From NCBI RefSeq assembly GCF_003061025.1, contig NZ_QAIL01000115.1:1-43268 (forward strand): a stretch of DNA of 43,268 bases, written 5' to 3'. The stretch is from Pedobacter sp. HMWF019. GTDB taxonomy: Bacteria; Bacteroidota; Bacteroidia; Sphingobacteriales; Sphingobacteriaceae. The notes beneath the pieces are model-generated. The model searched no databases. It had not been told where the DNA came from and worked only from the letters and a program-made list of their open reading frames with translations. Shown here piece after piece: positions 23,824 through 33,298 of the stretch (position 1 is its first letter; each line of letters starts with the position of its first letter). A program made the position numbers and the translations under genes.

Positions 23824-26277
23824 TCAATTCTTGACCCTATTCTGTTCAGCCTCAGCGCCGGTAGTATTGTGTTTTCTTAAATTATTCATGGCTTTTCCGA
23901 AGCGATAGCTAAAACTCAATACCGCTGTTCTGGAATCGTTGCGGTTTCTCCAGCTGGCATCTGTAAGGTTTAGATGGTCAATTACACCAGTGAAGATTTT
24001 AGTGCGGAAAATATCATTTACTGCAAGTTTCAGCGTCGTGCTGGGAGATAATTTCTTTTGTACGGCGGCTCCGGTTGCCTGTAATTTCCCTATAATAAAT
24101 TGTGCATCGGAGAATCTGTTATGGTACATATAATTTAATTCTGCATTCCAATCCTTGCCCAGTTTAAATTGAGCTGTAGCCTGTGTACCAAAATAATTTC
24201 CTGTTGTTTGCAGAAAGCCAGTATAAAAATTTGTGGCAAACTGCGTGTTTTGATAGTCAGCATGCAGATGAATGTTTAGCCATTTGGTTAGGTCACGTCC
24301 TCCATCAACAGAAATGCTTTTGGCTGTTTTTTTACCAAGATTTCCTGGTCTGCTGTAATAAATGCCATCTACAATCTCAATAGTCTCATTTACATCGTCT
24401 TTGGTTTTACTGTAACCTAGCGTTATCGTAAACATATTTTTAAAGGTATAAGAGAGTTCCAGACTTTGTGTAAAGGCAGGTTTCAAAAAAGGATTGCCCA
24501 CATAATAGGTGAATTTATCCAAAGGGGAAAAGAAAGGGTTTAAGTCCTGATAATATGGTCGGTCAATGCGTCTGCCGTAGTTTAGATCGATAAGGTTTGT
24601 TCCTGCGGTATCTAGTTTGTAAGAGAGATACAGGGTTGGGAAAAGACTGGTGTAGCTACGTTTAAAACTGGAGTCGGGTTTGATGATATTCCCAAGTTGG
24701 TGTCCATTCGAAACCGTGTTTTCCAGCCTTAAACCTGCCTGTAAAGAAAGCCTTTTACCTTCCTTTGACAGATTGAGGTAGGCTGCATTGATATTCTCTT
24801 TGTAAATGAAATGATTACTTTTTTCGTAATCAGGGGTGGTAGTTTGGTTAATCGTATATAAGTAGTCAGCGGTATTGTCTGTTTTAATGTAACTGGTTTT
24901 TACGCCTGCATCAAGTTTCCAGTTTTTGTTTAGAGGGTGCGAATAGTCAGATTTTGCGGTATAAATATCAAGATGAGACGGTAGATTCCCATTCAGTCTG
25001 TCTTGGGCAGTAAGGCTTTGATCAGGCGCATAAGTATCGTTATAATAAACCTGATCAGTTTGGTTTCTGTAGATCAGGTAGTCTAGATCTACAGTCAGTT
25101 CTTTGCCTGTCTGATCAAACTTATGCCTGTAATTCAGGTTTACTGCTCCGTTTTTATAATGAATGTCGTCGAGATTTTTTGCCTTAATAATGGAATAAGG
25201 TTGCCTGTCTGGGTTCAGAAGGTTGCTGACATTGTCGTTTATGCTGCTGGATACCCTGTCCATTCCAGTCAATACGACACCCCAGGTGGTCTTTTCAGAA
25301 GCATAATAATCGAATCCGGTTTTGAGGTTAAAGGCATTTCCATGCCTTTTGAAATAGGAGTTCTGGTTAAAATAAGACTTGATGCTTTCATCTTCATTTT
25401 TATAAGTCCTGTTTAGGTCAAGGTCTGTAAAACTATTGTTCAGGTTATAGCTAAACGTGCTAAAAAAATTGATCTTGTTTTTAAAATAGTTAAAATTTGC
25501 ACTATTGTTCGATCTGCTCATTTCACCCTGATTCAGGCTTAAGTTCACCCCGCCATTAAAGCCCGCTTGTTTGCTCTTTTTTGTTTTGATATTGATCACC
25601 CCTGAAGTGCCTGCAGCATCATATTTTGCGGGAGGGTTGGTCATGATCTCTATCTGGTTTAAGGTAGAGGAGGGAAGTGAACGCAGATAGCTTTCCAGGT
25701 CGGCCCCGGATAGATAGGTGGGTTTATCGTCAATAAATATAGCTACGCCCTGCTTTCCTTTAAGGCTGATCACTCCATTCTGATCGACGCTAATTCCTGG
25801 TGAATTGTTCAGTACATCCAGGGCCGTCGAGCCTGCATTAGAGATCAAAGCATCTACGTTAACCACAGTGCGGTCTATTTTACGTTCTACAAAAGCTTTT
25901 TGTGTCGTGATGCTGATCTCTTTCAGGTTTTTAGAGGCAGGAAGCAATAGAACTTCCTTTATTTGTAATGTTGGAGAACCTGAATTTAGGCTAAAGTTCT
26001 CGCTGCGGTAATTTACGCAACCCATAGCAGATACTCTAATCTGGTATTGCCCGGGTTTGAGGTGGTCAAAATTAAACTTCCCGTCCCGTTCGGTAAAGGT
26101 TGTTTTAACAAGTACAGAATCTGTTGAGGTAAATAAAGCCACTGTAGCCAAGTCATAAGCCTTCCCTTCCGCATCTTTAATCAGGCCAGAAACAGAGAGG
26201 TTGGTTTGTTGTGTGTATGCTGGAGTTTGGGCAATAATGAGCCATATGGCAAATAAAGCCATTAATTTTCTGATCAT
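23824..26277 (-). CDS. TonB-dependent-receptor-like outer-membrane protein
   Basis: The 817-residue protein has a signal peptide (MIRKLMALFAIWLIIAQTPA), a carboxypeptidase-regulatory-like N-terminal domain (SGLIKDAEGKAYDLATVALF), a plug with VERKIDRTVVNVDALISNAG and LLNNSPGISVDQNGVISLKG-like text, and a large barrel ending LSFSYRFGKAMNN. The VVNVD and APAKYDAAGTSGVINI-type motifs place it in the 'outer membrane beta-barrel family' (OMP_b-brl_3) rather than SusC. The substrate is unknown. It is third after blaI and the M56 gene, with 38 nt between stop and start, and is likely under the same BlaI control. Confidence 0.85.
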   Translation of the reverse strand: MIRKLMALFAIWLIIAQTPAYTQQTNLSVSGLIKDAEGKAYDLATVALFTSTDSVLVKTTFTERDGKFNFDHLKPGQYQIRVSAMGCVNYRSENFSLNSGSPTLQIKEVLLLPASKNLKEISITTQKAFVERKIDRTVVNVDALISNAGSTALDVLNNSPGISVDQNGVISLKGKQGVAIFIDDKPTYLSGADLESYLRSLPSSTLNQIEIMTNPPAKYDAAGTSGVINIKTKKSKQAGFNGGVNLSLNQGEMSRSNNSANFNYFKNKINFFSTFSYNLNNSFTDLDLNRTYKNEDESIKSYFNQNSYFKRHGNAFNLKTGFDYYASEKTTWGVVLTGMDRVSSSINDNVSNLLNPDRQPYSIIKAKNLDDIHYKNGAVNLNYRHKFDQTGKELTVDLDYLIYRNQTDQVYYNDTYAPDQSLTAQDRLNGNLPSHLDIYTAKSDYSHPLNKNWKLDAGVKTSYIKTDNTADYLYTINQTTTPDYEKSNHFIYKENINAAYLNLSKEGKRLSLQAGLRLENTVSNGHQLGNIIKPDSSFKRSYTSLFPTLYLSYKLDTAGTNLIDLNYGRRIDRPYYQDLNPFFSPLDKFTYYVGNPFLKPAFTQSLELSYTFKNMFTITLGYSKTKDDVNETIEIVDGIYYSRPGNLGKKTAKSISVDGGRDLTKWLNIHLHADYQNTQFATNFYTGFLQTTGNYFGTQATAQFKLGKDWNAELNYMYHNRFSDAQFIIGKLQATGAAVQKKLSPSTTLKLAVNDIFRTKIFTGVIDHLNLTDASWRNRNDSRTAVLSFSYRFGKAMNNLRKHNTTGAEAEQNRVKN

Positions 26278-26315
26278 TTGAAGAGATTTAGCGTTGTTAA
26301 TTTGATCCGGTCTGC

Positions 26316-28166
26316 CTAATTGCTACTGACCGTAGTTTCAATTTTTCTGTTAAGGTTATCTTTTAAAAACCTGCTTACATATTTTCTATGAACAGCTTCT
26401 GGTTGTGTTACACCATTAACTTCCAGCTCATCTTTACTGAGTTTATAGGAGAAATTTTTGGCTTGATTGATGAGGCCATCTTTCAATAGTGATTCCGTGA
26501 TTTGCTGAGAGGTTGACGAGCTCTTGCTTCCATTGTCAGAAGATACACTTACTCCAACTGATGTATTGTCATGGACAGTTGTTCCATTAGGAACATATCT
26601 GGCAGGACTTGGTGGTGTTGGAGGAGTAGGCGGTGTTGCCGGTGTTGGTGGAGTAGGAGGAGTTGGGGGTACAGGTGGTGTAGGGGGAACTGAAATCTCA
26701 CCTCTGCTGTATCTTGCCTGGTCATTAGCATATCTGGTCGCTGCTGCTGCATATTTTTTGGCTTCTGCAGCATATCTGGCAGAGTTTTTTGAAATCTGCT
26801 GGCTGTACCGCGCCATTTCTTTATTGTAACGTTCCATTTCCTTATTGAAACGGGAATTGTCTACAATGTTTTGAGATTGATCTTTAATGGCCCGGGCTCT
26901 ATCCTGAACAGCTTTTAATTCATGCTCTGCACGTTTTGCTTCAGCAAGTCTGGCTTTTCGTTCGGCTTCAATATAATTCTTATCGTTTGCCGTTGTAGTT
27001 TGATGGTCTTGTGTATTGGTTGTTGTTTTTTTAACAACAATTCTTTTGGTGGTATCCTGAACAACAGCTTTTTGATGTTCCTTCACCACTGTTTTAGTGG
27101 CCGGTGCTAGGGGGAGTTTAGATTCTTCTTTTTTTCTGAAAGCTGCTGTTAAAATAAGTGAAGAGATCAAAACTAAAGTGAGTATGGCTTTTTCAATTTT
27201 ATTGAGTGAGGTGGTCTTATTGAAAACCATGCGGCTTACCCTTTCCAGTAACTGGTTTTTACGTCCGGTAAAAGCCATGGCGTAGGCAGGAGCATTATTT
27301 TGAAATTCTTCACAAGAAATTAAAGCTTTAATATAATCATGTTTACTACTGGTGCAGGTCAATGCCAGATCATCGCAGCAATTTTCTCTTTCTTCACGGA
27401 TCAATTTAGATACCCATAATACTGCAGGATTAAAGAAGAAAACAATTTCGATCAAGCTTTGCAGGAGGTTGATCAAATAATCCCGGCGCTTGATATGGGC
27501 AAGCTCGTGGCTCAGAATAGCTTCTACTTCAGCTGTAGACAAGCCGTTCAGCATGCCCAAAGGCAACAAGATAACAGGTTTTAAATGACCTGCAGCCATA
27601 GGTACCTTAGCCAGTCCGGACTGTAAGAGCTGTACATGTTTGCGAATACCAAGTGTTGCAGAAAGGCTGGCTACCTTGTTTTCCCAAACGGTACCAGCAT
27701 TAAAAACATTCGTTCTTTTGAGGTAAAAAACTGTATGCAGGCCAATCATCATTTGGATGCTTTTTGCACAGATGATTAAAAACCATACCAGTACAATCTG
27801 CGAAGAATAAGAAGTCCATAGGTCTAAGAATGCATTAAACTGATATGAAATACCTGTTTGTGCGAAATTCTGGTAAGGAGATGGCCCTGTTATCTGGATT
27901 GCATGTTCAGCAGCAACAGCAGAAGGGCTGGATCCTGAACTGAATTCAAGTGACTGATAAAATACTACGATCATTCCTGCTACAAATAAACAAAGCGCTC
28001 CTGTTAGTAAGTTATAGCGCAGGGTAGCCGAACTCTTTTTAGTAGAAAGTATGATCAAGCTGGTTATAACAGCCAGAAAAACACCCATCCAGAGCGAGTG
28101 AAAAAGGGTAGCACATAAAGCGTGCATCCAGTTGGAGGGTAATAAGTTTGTGAGTTGAAATTCCAT
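26316..28166 (-). CDS. BlaR1-like M56-family membrane metallopeptidase
   Basis: The 616-residue protein has about four N-terminal membrane helices and the zinc motif H220-E-L-A-H224 (ILSHELAHIKRRDY) with a downstream acidic segment EERENCCDDLAL. After one more helix near residue 340, the C-terminal half has no penicillin-binding domain. Instead there is a charged coiled coil (KARLAEAKRAEHELKAVQDR), a Tyr-rich helical stretch, and a proline-rich tract of TPP triplets at about 484-515. It probably cleaves BlaI on an unknown envelope signal. It follows blaI by 31 nt. Confidence 0.88.
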   Translation of the reverse strand: MEFQLTNLLPSNWMHALCATLFHSLWMGVFLAVITSLIILSTKKSSATLRYNLLTGALCLFVAGMIVVFYQSLEFSSGSSPSAVAAEHAIQITGPSPYQNFAQTGISYQFNAFLDLWTSYSSQIVLVWFLIICAKSIQMMIGLHTVFYLKRTNVFNAGTVWENKVASLSATLGIRKHVQLLQSGLAKVPMAAGHLKPVILLPLGMLNGLSTAEVEAILSHELAHIKRRDYLINLLQSLIEIVFFFNPAVLWVSKLIREERENCCDDLALTCTSSKHDYIKALISCEEFQNNAPAYAMAFTGRKNQLLERVSRMVFNKTTSLNKIEKAILTLVLISSLILTAAFRKKEESKLPLAPATKTVVKEHQKAVVQDTTKRIVVKKTTTNTQDHQTTTANDKNYIEAERKARLAEAKRAEHELKAVQDRARAIKDQSQNIVDNSRFNKEMERYNKEMARYSQQISKNSARYAAEAKKYAAAATRYANDQARYSRGEISVPPTPPVPPTPPTPPTPATPPTPPTPPSPARYVPNGTTVHDNTSVGVSVSSDNGSKSSSTSQQITESLLKDGLINQAKNFSYKLSKDELEVNGVTQPEAVHRKYVSRFLKDNLNRKIETTVSSN

Positions 28167-28197
28167 AATTGTGGTTCTTAATTATTTTGAATTCTCG

Positions 28198-28593
28198 TTA
28201 TTTATCTAGTTTTTTTAGTAATTGTTTAATGGTATCCAAATCTTCCTTTGAAGTTTTTTTATTGCCCATTAATTGCATCATTAGTTTTGCTGCAGATCCA
28301 TTATACATCGTGTCTATAAATTTTTCCAGAAGAAAATCTTTGGTTTTCTGTTCTTTTTCTGCGACGTGATAGATATGTTTCATTTGGCTTTCATCTCTTT
28401 TAAGAATGCCTTTATCAGCCATGATCTGCATGAGTTTCAGCGTAGAGGTATAATTTACTTCCCGGTTTTCATTCAGTTTATCATTAACAAACCTTACCGT
28501 TGAAGCGCCAAACGACCAAAGCACCTGGAGGATTTCCAGTTCTGCTTTGGTCGGCTCAATATTTCTGGTTTCTTCTGTTTTAAGATCTTTCAT
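28198..28593 (-). CDS. BlaI/MecI/CopY-family repressor
   Basis: This 131-residue winged-helix protein starts with an extended tail, then PTKAELEILQVLWSFGASTV and the recognition helix segment NYTSTLKLMQIMADKGILK, followed by a C-terminal dimerisation helix. It matches the Penicillinase_R family. Such repressors bind inverted repeats and are inactivated by the partner M56 protease. It is first in the operon blaI-M56-TonB receptor, with an autoregulatory-looking palindrome in its promoter. Confidence 0.92.
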   Translation of the reverse strand: MKDLKTEETRNIEPTKAELEILQVLWSFGASTVRFVNDKLNENREVNYTSTLKLMQIMADKGILKRDESQMKHIYHVAEKEQKTKDFLLEKFIDTMYNGSAAKLMMQLMGNKKTSKEDLDTIKQLLKKLDK

Positions 28594-28627
28594 ACGATAA
28601 AGGTAGGAAACTTTTCGTACGAAACAA
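28588..28627 (-). promoter_or_regulatory. blaI promoter with internal palindrome
   Basis: Minus strand: TTG (complement of 28625-28627), a 19-nt spacer, then TACCTTTA (complement of 28598-28605), one base from TAnnTTTG. The spacer contains a 12-bp perfect palindrome TTTCGTACGAAA (28613-28624). A near copy, TTTCATACGATAAA, overlaps the start codon at 28588-28601. Two sites around the promoter fit BlaI autorepression, which is inferred. Confidence 0.65.
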
Positions 28628-28648
28628 CATCTAAGTTGAGATATTTTT

Positions 28649-29917
28649 TTAGAATTGCTCCAATGCTTTTAAAATAGCCTTGTAGATGTCGTTAAGATCT
28701 TTGTCAGAGATGCAATAGGGAGGCAGAAGATAGATGATATTACCCAGTGGACGGAGTAAAATGCCTTCATCAAGGAAATAATGATAAAGTTTGTCCCGAA
28801 GATCACTGAAATAGGAACTGGTTGTTCCAGTTTGCCATTCAATGGCCAGAATAGTTCCCGTTTGTCGGATGGCTCTTATTTTAGGGTGGTGCTGGTAACG
28901 GAGCAGAAAATCCTGATGTCTTTTGCAAATACGTTCAATATCTTCCTGGGTCTGCTGTTGAAGTAAAAGTTCTATACTTGCCAGTGCGGCCGTACAAGCC
29001 AATGGGTTCGCAGTAAAGGAATGGCCATGAAACAATGCCCTGTGGCGGTCATCAGAAAGAAAGGCTTCATAGATGAGGTTGGTGCAAGTGGTTGCCCCTA
29101 ATGGCATTGTTCCTCCGGTTAGTCCTTTGGAAAAACACATCACATCAGCAGCAATGGTCAAATGGTCGCAGGCAAAATTCTTACCCGTCCGGCCAAAGCC
29201 GGTGAATACTTCATCCTGAATCAGCAAAATTTTTTCTTCCCTGCAATAAGCCAGCAGCGAGTCCAGCGCTGCTGCACTATGCATCAGCATACCCGCGGAA
29301 CCTTGAACCAGTGGTTCATAAATAAAGCAGGCAATCTCAGGTGCAACTGAAGAAATAAAAGTCTTTAGTTCCTGGAGATTGTCTTCAGAGGGCGGGTCTA
29401 TTACAATTACATCAAAAAGAAAAGTATCAAATGGTTTAGTCCAGGGATTTCTTCCGCTTACAGACATTGCTCCAAAAGTGTCGCCATGGTAAGCATTGGT
29501 AAAAGCAAGTATCTTTTGCTTTTCCTGGCCTTTATTGCTCCAATATTGAAGGCACATTTTTAAAGCCACTTCAATAGCTGTAGAACCATTATCTGTATAG
29601 AATACCTTTTGTTGATTTTCAGGAAGTAAATCCAGCAGGGCTTCCGCCAGTTCAATGGCCGGCCGGTGGGTAAAACCGGCAAAGATGACCTGTTCAAGCT
29701 GGAGGAGCTGTGAGGCAACTTTCTCTGCAATATAGGGATGAGCATGCCCATGAAGGGTTACCCACCAGGAAGAGACCGCATCCAGATAACGTTTTCCCTG
29801 CTCATCGAACAAATAAGCACCTTTGCCCTTTACAATCGGGATAGCGGGAGATGCGGTTAACATCTGAGTATAGGGGTGCCATATGACCTGCTGGTCCCTT
29901 TCTGTAAGGTTTTTCAT
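28649..29917 (-). CDS. bioA: Adenosylmethionine-8-amino-7-oxononanoate aminotransferase
   Basis: This 422-residue class III aminotransferase makes 7,8-diaminopelargonate from KAPA using S-adenosylmethionine. It has the BioA signature SSWWVTLHGHAHP, cofactor-binding residues QDEVFTGFGRTG (D235) and the PLP lysine K264 in CFSKGLTGGTMPLG. The start at 29917 follows the bioB stop by one nt. It is the last gene of the biotin operon, and no terminator is visible in the 55 nt before the blaI start, so readthrough into blaI is possible. Confidence 0.95.
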   Translation of the reverse strand: MKNLTERDQQVIWHPYTQMLTASPAIPIVKGKGAYLFDEQGKRYLDAVSSWWVTLHGHAHPYIAEKVASQLLQLEQVIFAGFTHRPAIELAEALLDLLPENQQKVFYTDNGSTAIEVALKMCLQYWSNKGQEKQKILAFTNAYHGDTFGAMSVSGRNPWTKPFDTFLFDVIVIDPPSEDNLQELKTFISSVAPEIACFIYEPLVQGSAGMLMHSAAALDSLLAYCREEKILLIQDEVFTGFGRTGKNFACDHLTIAADVMCFSKGLTGGTMPLGATTCTNLIYEAFLSDDRHRALFHGHSFTANPLACTAALASIELLLQQQTQEDIERICKRHQDFLLRYQHHPKIRAIRQTGTILAIEWQTGTTSSYFSDLRDKLYHYFLDEGILLRPLGNIIYLLPPYCISDKDLNDIYKAILKALEQF

Positions 29918-29918
29918 C

Positions 29919-30902
29919 TTATGCTTCTTGTTTTTTTCTAATCATGGGTTTTAATCCCAGTGCCTCAAACATTTTTTTATCTTGCTGTAATCCTGGATTT
30001 GGAGTAACCAACAGGGTTTCACTCTCGCTGGTAAAAATAGAATTTGCACCTGCCATAAAGCACCAGGCTTGTTCTTCTTCATTCATTTCTGCACGACCTG
30101 CACTGAGCCGTACTACGGATGCAGGCATTAATATCCTGGCTGTGGCAATCATTCTCACCATCTCCCAAGTATCGATTTTGGGTAAGTCGGCGAGAGGAGT
30201 CCCTTTTACTCTTGCCAGGGCGTTAACCGGTACCGACTCCGGATGTTTGGGCATAGTGGCCAGGGTCAGCAGCATACCAATGCGGTCTTTATGAGTTTCA
30301 CCTAATCCAATAATCCCTCCGGAGCAAACTGTGATACCTGCCTTTCTTACATTACCAATCGTATTCAACCGGTCATTATAGGTCCTGGTCGTGATGATTT
30401 CTTCGTAATAATTTTCTGAAGAATCCAGGTTGTGGTTATAAGCATACAGACCTGCTTCCTGTAAGCGTCTGGCCTGATCTTCGGTTAGCATCCCCAGGGT
30501 GCAGCAAACCTCCAGTCCTAAATCATTAACCCCTTCTACCATTTCCAGAATACGGTCAAAGTCTCGGTTGTCCCTGACTTCTCTCCAGGCTGCTGCCATA
30601 CAGAAACGGGATGAGCCGGCATCTTTTGCCCTTTGAGCAATAGAAACTACTTCTTCCTTTGTCATCAGGGCTTTTACTTTAATGTCGGTATGGTACCGTG
30701 CGGCTTGCCCGCAATAAGAGCAGTCTTCCGGGCATCCGCCTGTTTTGACCGACAGCAGGGTGCATACCTGAACTTCAGATGCCGGATGCCAGTTGCGGTG
30801 AACAGTAGCTGCCTGATAGACAAGATCTAAAAGGGGTTGATGGTATATTTTATTTACTTCTTCTAAAGTCCAGTCGTTCCGAACCGTTTTTTCAATTGTC
30901 AT
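29919..30902 (-). CDS. bioB: Biotin synthase (radical SAM)
   Basis: The 327-residue protein has the radical-SAM cluster motif C57-x3-C61-x2-C64 ([18 protein letters not shown]) and BioB-specific segments [20 protein letters not shown] and [15 protein letters not shown]. It inserts sulfur into dethiobiotin using a [4Fe-4S] cluster and an auxiliary iron-sulfur cluster. It lies 28 nt after bioD and abuts bioA. Confidence 0.97.
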   Translation of the reverse strand: MTIEKTVRNDWTLEEVNKIYHQPLLDLVYQAATVHRNWHPASEVQVCTLLSVKTGGCPEDCSYCGQAARYHTDIKVKALMTKEEVVSIAQRAKDAGSSRFCMAAAWREVRDNRDFDRILEMVEGVNDLGLEVCCTLGMLTEDQARRLQEAGLYAYNHNLDSSENYYEEIITTRTYNDRLNTIGNVRKAGITVCSGGIIGLGETHKDRIGMLLTLATMPKHPESVPVNALARVKGTPLADLPKIDTWEMVRMIATARILMPASVVRLSAGRAEMNEEEQAWCFMAGANSIFTSESETLLVTPNPGLQQDKKMFEALGLKPMIRKKQEA

Positions 30903-30930
30903 ATATCTTGGTTTTGATTTAATTTTTATG

Positions 30931-31548
30931 TTAAAGAGCAGAGAATACTTTTGCTGTGTTTCGTATATTTTGCTGACTGAGCTCCCTGAACTGGGGAACT
31001 TTTACATAGGTGACATCTAAAGGGAAGTGCTTTAGCAGTACTTGTTCAGTAGCCAGATCCATTTCTCCATTGAAAACGATCTGCCGGATTGGAATGGTCC
31101 GGTATTTCAGTAGTTCCAGAGAAAGCAAGGTATGATTAATACAGCCCAGATAGTTACGAATAACCAGCACGACCTCTGCTTCCAGCTGTTGGATTAAATC
31201 AATCATCAGGAAAGTTTCCGAAAGTGGAACCATTAAACCGCCAGCACCTTCAATAACAAGTTGCTTGTTGATTTCAGGTAGCTTGAAATCCTCAGGTAAG
31301 ATTTCCAGTTGTTCTGCTGCAGCTGCTTTATGAGGCGAAGCCGCCATTTTTAGACGAAAAGCTTCTGGATGGATGGTACTGTGTGCGTTAGAAATTAAAC
31401 TGCCTACTTTCATGCTGTCACTTTGTTCCAGGTCGCCTGCCTGTACTGGTTTCCAGTAATCGGCTTGTAACTGTTCTGTAATTAATGCTGATACGATGGT
31501 TTTTCCTATACCGGTTCCAATACCGGTTACAAATAAAGGTGTATTCAT
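30931..31548 (-). CDS. bioD: Dethiobiotin synthetase
   Basis: The 205-residue protein has the P-loop [15 protein letters not shown] near residue 9 and KPVQAG near residue 36, then [13 protein letters not shown]. These are the nucleotide, diaminopelargonate and Mg sites of BioD, which closes the ureido ring with CO2 and ATP. The start ATG overlaps the bioF stop as ATGA, so translation is coupled. Confidence 0.94.
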   Translation of the reverse strand: MNTPLFVTGIGTGIGKTIVSALITEQLQADYWKPVQAGDLEQSDSMKVGSLISNAHSTIHPEAFRLKMAASPHKAAAAEQLEILPEDFKLPEINKQLVIEGAGGLMVPLSETFLMIDLIQQLEAEVVLVIRNYLGCINHTLLSLELLKYRTIPIRQIVFNGEMDLATEQVLLKHFPLDVTYVKVPQFRELSQQNIRNTAKVFSAL

Positions 31549-32675
31549 ATGTGTATTGTGTGTTGCAGAAAGTGGCAGAGTTGCTCAATTTCCTGATCTG
31601 TATTATAAGTATGAAGGCAGATTCTTAGTCTTTCTGTACCTGGAGCAACAGTAGGGCTCACAATTGGATAGACTTTTATATTCATGGCTTCAAGTTCCAG
31701 GCTGGCTTTGCGAACTGCTACCTGCCCTGGAATTAAAATGGATTGGATAGGACCCTCCATGGTTTGGATATGGGTTATTGGCAAAAGTTGCTTTTGAAAC
31801 AGACGAATCTTCTTTTTTAGCAATAAAGGTAATTCTTCGTGGTCCTGTAGGTATTTATAGGCCAGCCGGATATGGAGCAATTGCGCAAAGGGCATAGCTG
31901 TACTGTATATAAAGGGACGGGCAAAATTGATCAGGTAATTACGGAGCAACTGACTGCCTGTTACTGCCGCGCCATGAGCACCAAGTGCCTTTCCAAAGGT
32001 AAAAAGTGTTGCAAAAATCTGATTGCTCAGCCCGTTTTGAGCAACAAGGCCTTTCTCAAAGACACCAAAAGCATGTGCTTCATCTACGATCAGCAGGGCA
32101 TTATATGTTGAACAGAGATGCTGAATAGCCTTTAAAGGAGCCTGGTCTCCATCCATGGAATATAAACTTTCTACTGCTACGTAACAAATACCCGTAGCAA
32201 CTTTTAACTTTTCTTCCAGGCTCTCCAGGTTATTGTGCTTAAATTTCAGCCGCTTACCTAAACCCATTCTGCTGCCATCAATAACAGAAGCATGGATCAG
32301 TTCGTCCATAATGATGGTATCGCCACGTTGTGCAAGACTGGAAAAAAGTGCCAGATTAGCGGTATAGCCTGAGTTGAACAACAGTGCGGCTTCCATACCA
32401 TGGTATGCGGCAATATCTTGTTCCAGTTTTTCAGCGAATTCTGAATTTCCGGATAATAGCCTGGAGCCTGTTGAACCTAAAATTGCATCAGGGTATAAAA
32501 GCACTGCTTTTTGTAGCCCCTGACCTAATTCTTTGCTTCGTGCCAGGCCTAGATAATCATTGGAAGAAAAGTCAATCAGATCCTTTGTTTGGCTTAGTTT
32601 TCTCAATAAGCCATTTTGCTTGCGTTTTTCCAGGCGTTCATTTAGGAAAGCTTCTGCAAACAATTTCCTGCTCAT
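31545..32675 (-). CDS. bioF: 8-amino-7-oxononanoate synthase
   Basis: The start ATG at 32675 is chosen because it overlaps the upstream stop (ATGA). The product begins MSRKLFAEAFLNERLEKRKQ and has 376 residues. FSSNDYLGLA, GSRLLSGNSEFAEKLE, HASVIDGSRMG, LLIVDEAHAFGVF and the PLP lysine in TFGKALGAHGAAV (K229) identify an alpha-oxoamine synthase of the BioF type. It condenses pimeloyl thioester with L-alanine. The related 2-amino-3-ketobutyrate ligase is less likely given the bio neighbours. Confidence 0.93.
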   Translation of the reverse strand: MSRKLFAEAFLNERLEKRKQNGLLRKLSQTKDLIDFSSNDYLGLARSKELGQGLQKAVLLYPDAILGSTGSRLLSGNSEFAEKLEQDIAAYHGMEAALLFNSGYTANLALFSSLAQRGDTIIMDELIHASVIDGSRMGLGKRLKFKHNNLESLEEKLKVATGICYVAVESLYSMDGDQAPLKAIQHLCSTYNALLIVDEAHAFGVFEKGLVAQNGLSNQIFATLFTFGKALGAHGAAVTGSQLLRNYLINFARPFIYSTAMPFAQLLHIRLAYKYLQDHEELPLLLKKKIRLFQKQLLPITHIQTMEGPIQSILIPGQVAVRKASLELEAMNIKVYPIVSPTVAPGTERLRICLHTYNTDQEIEQLCHFLQHTIHI

Positions 32676-33283
32676 GAATTTATTACCCTGGTCATGGAAG
32701 AGATCCACTTGATGAAAAGATCATTTTCTATGGCTACAATTTTGGCAGCATGTAGTTCCCATGCAGGAGAAAAATGTTCCAGCTGTGCTATCATTTCCTC
32801 CAGGTGCCCGGCTTCTTCCAGGATGATGGATTTTACTGTTACCTTATGTCCGGCCTGCGTCAGGGCATTCTGGTAGACCGGATACAATTCATCTGCCCGA
32901 AGCTCTATAGCATAGGTTACAAATAAATAGGCTGCATATTGAAGGGCAGTTCCGCTTAAATTCAGTGTTTGTTTTAAGTACCGACAGGTAAAAAGGTCCA
33001 GTTTGTTCAGGTAAAACCAACTTTCTGAAGGTGCAATAAGTTCACTTTGGGTATAAGTGGGACAAATTCCTGCGGTAATTTTGTCCAGCTGCTTCTTTAA
33101 ATAATATGCATGCCGGTGCTCTTCTGCTGCATGTTTCAGGATCATGGTGGTTACCGTCTGAGGATGTTCACTGGCCGAGATCTTACGTGCACCCGCGTTC
33201 TCCATAAAGGAAAGTGTATTCAAAAACCGGGCATGCTGTTGGTCATTATTAATAATCCGGGAAAGTAGCTGTTGAAGGGGCAT
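32672..33283 (-). CDS. Ferritin-like di-iron protein, first gene of the biotin operon (function unknown)
   Basis: The ATG at 33283 gives 203 residues; an upstream TTG at 33301 would sit on the promoter's -7 box. Four helices carry a di-iron carboxylate pattern: E28 (SFMENAGARK), E55-x2-H58 (AAEEHRHAYYL), E127/E132 (YAIELRADELYP) and E157-x2-H160 (ILEEAGHLEEM). This is the ligand set of ferritin-like oxygenases, hydroxylases and rubrerythrins; no rubredoxin domain is present. It shares a promoter with, and overlaps (ATGA), bioF. No BioC, BioH, BioW or BioI is visible nearby. It may act in pimeloyl supply or protect or load BioB; both ideas are inference. I do not recognise the family. Confidence 0.8.
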   Translation of the reverse strand: MPLQQLLSRIINNDQQHARFLNTLSFMENAGARKISASEHPQTVTTMILKHAAEEHRHAYYLKKQLDKITAGICPTYTQSELIAPSESWFYLNKLDLFTCRYLKQTLNLSGTALQYAAYLFVTYAIELRADELYPVYQNALTQAGHKVTVKSIILEEAGHLEEMIAQLEHFSPAWELHAAKIVAIENDLFIKWISSMTRVINS

Positions 33284-33298
33284 ATTTCTTTTTTTGTT

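Noticed and set aside
26610..26690. Short GGT/GGA-rich tandem repeats that could suggest a CRISPR or satellite
   Set aside because: They encode the TPP tract of the M56 peptidase in frame, with no spacers or uniform repeat unit.
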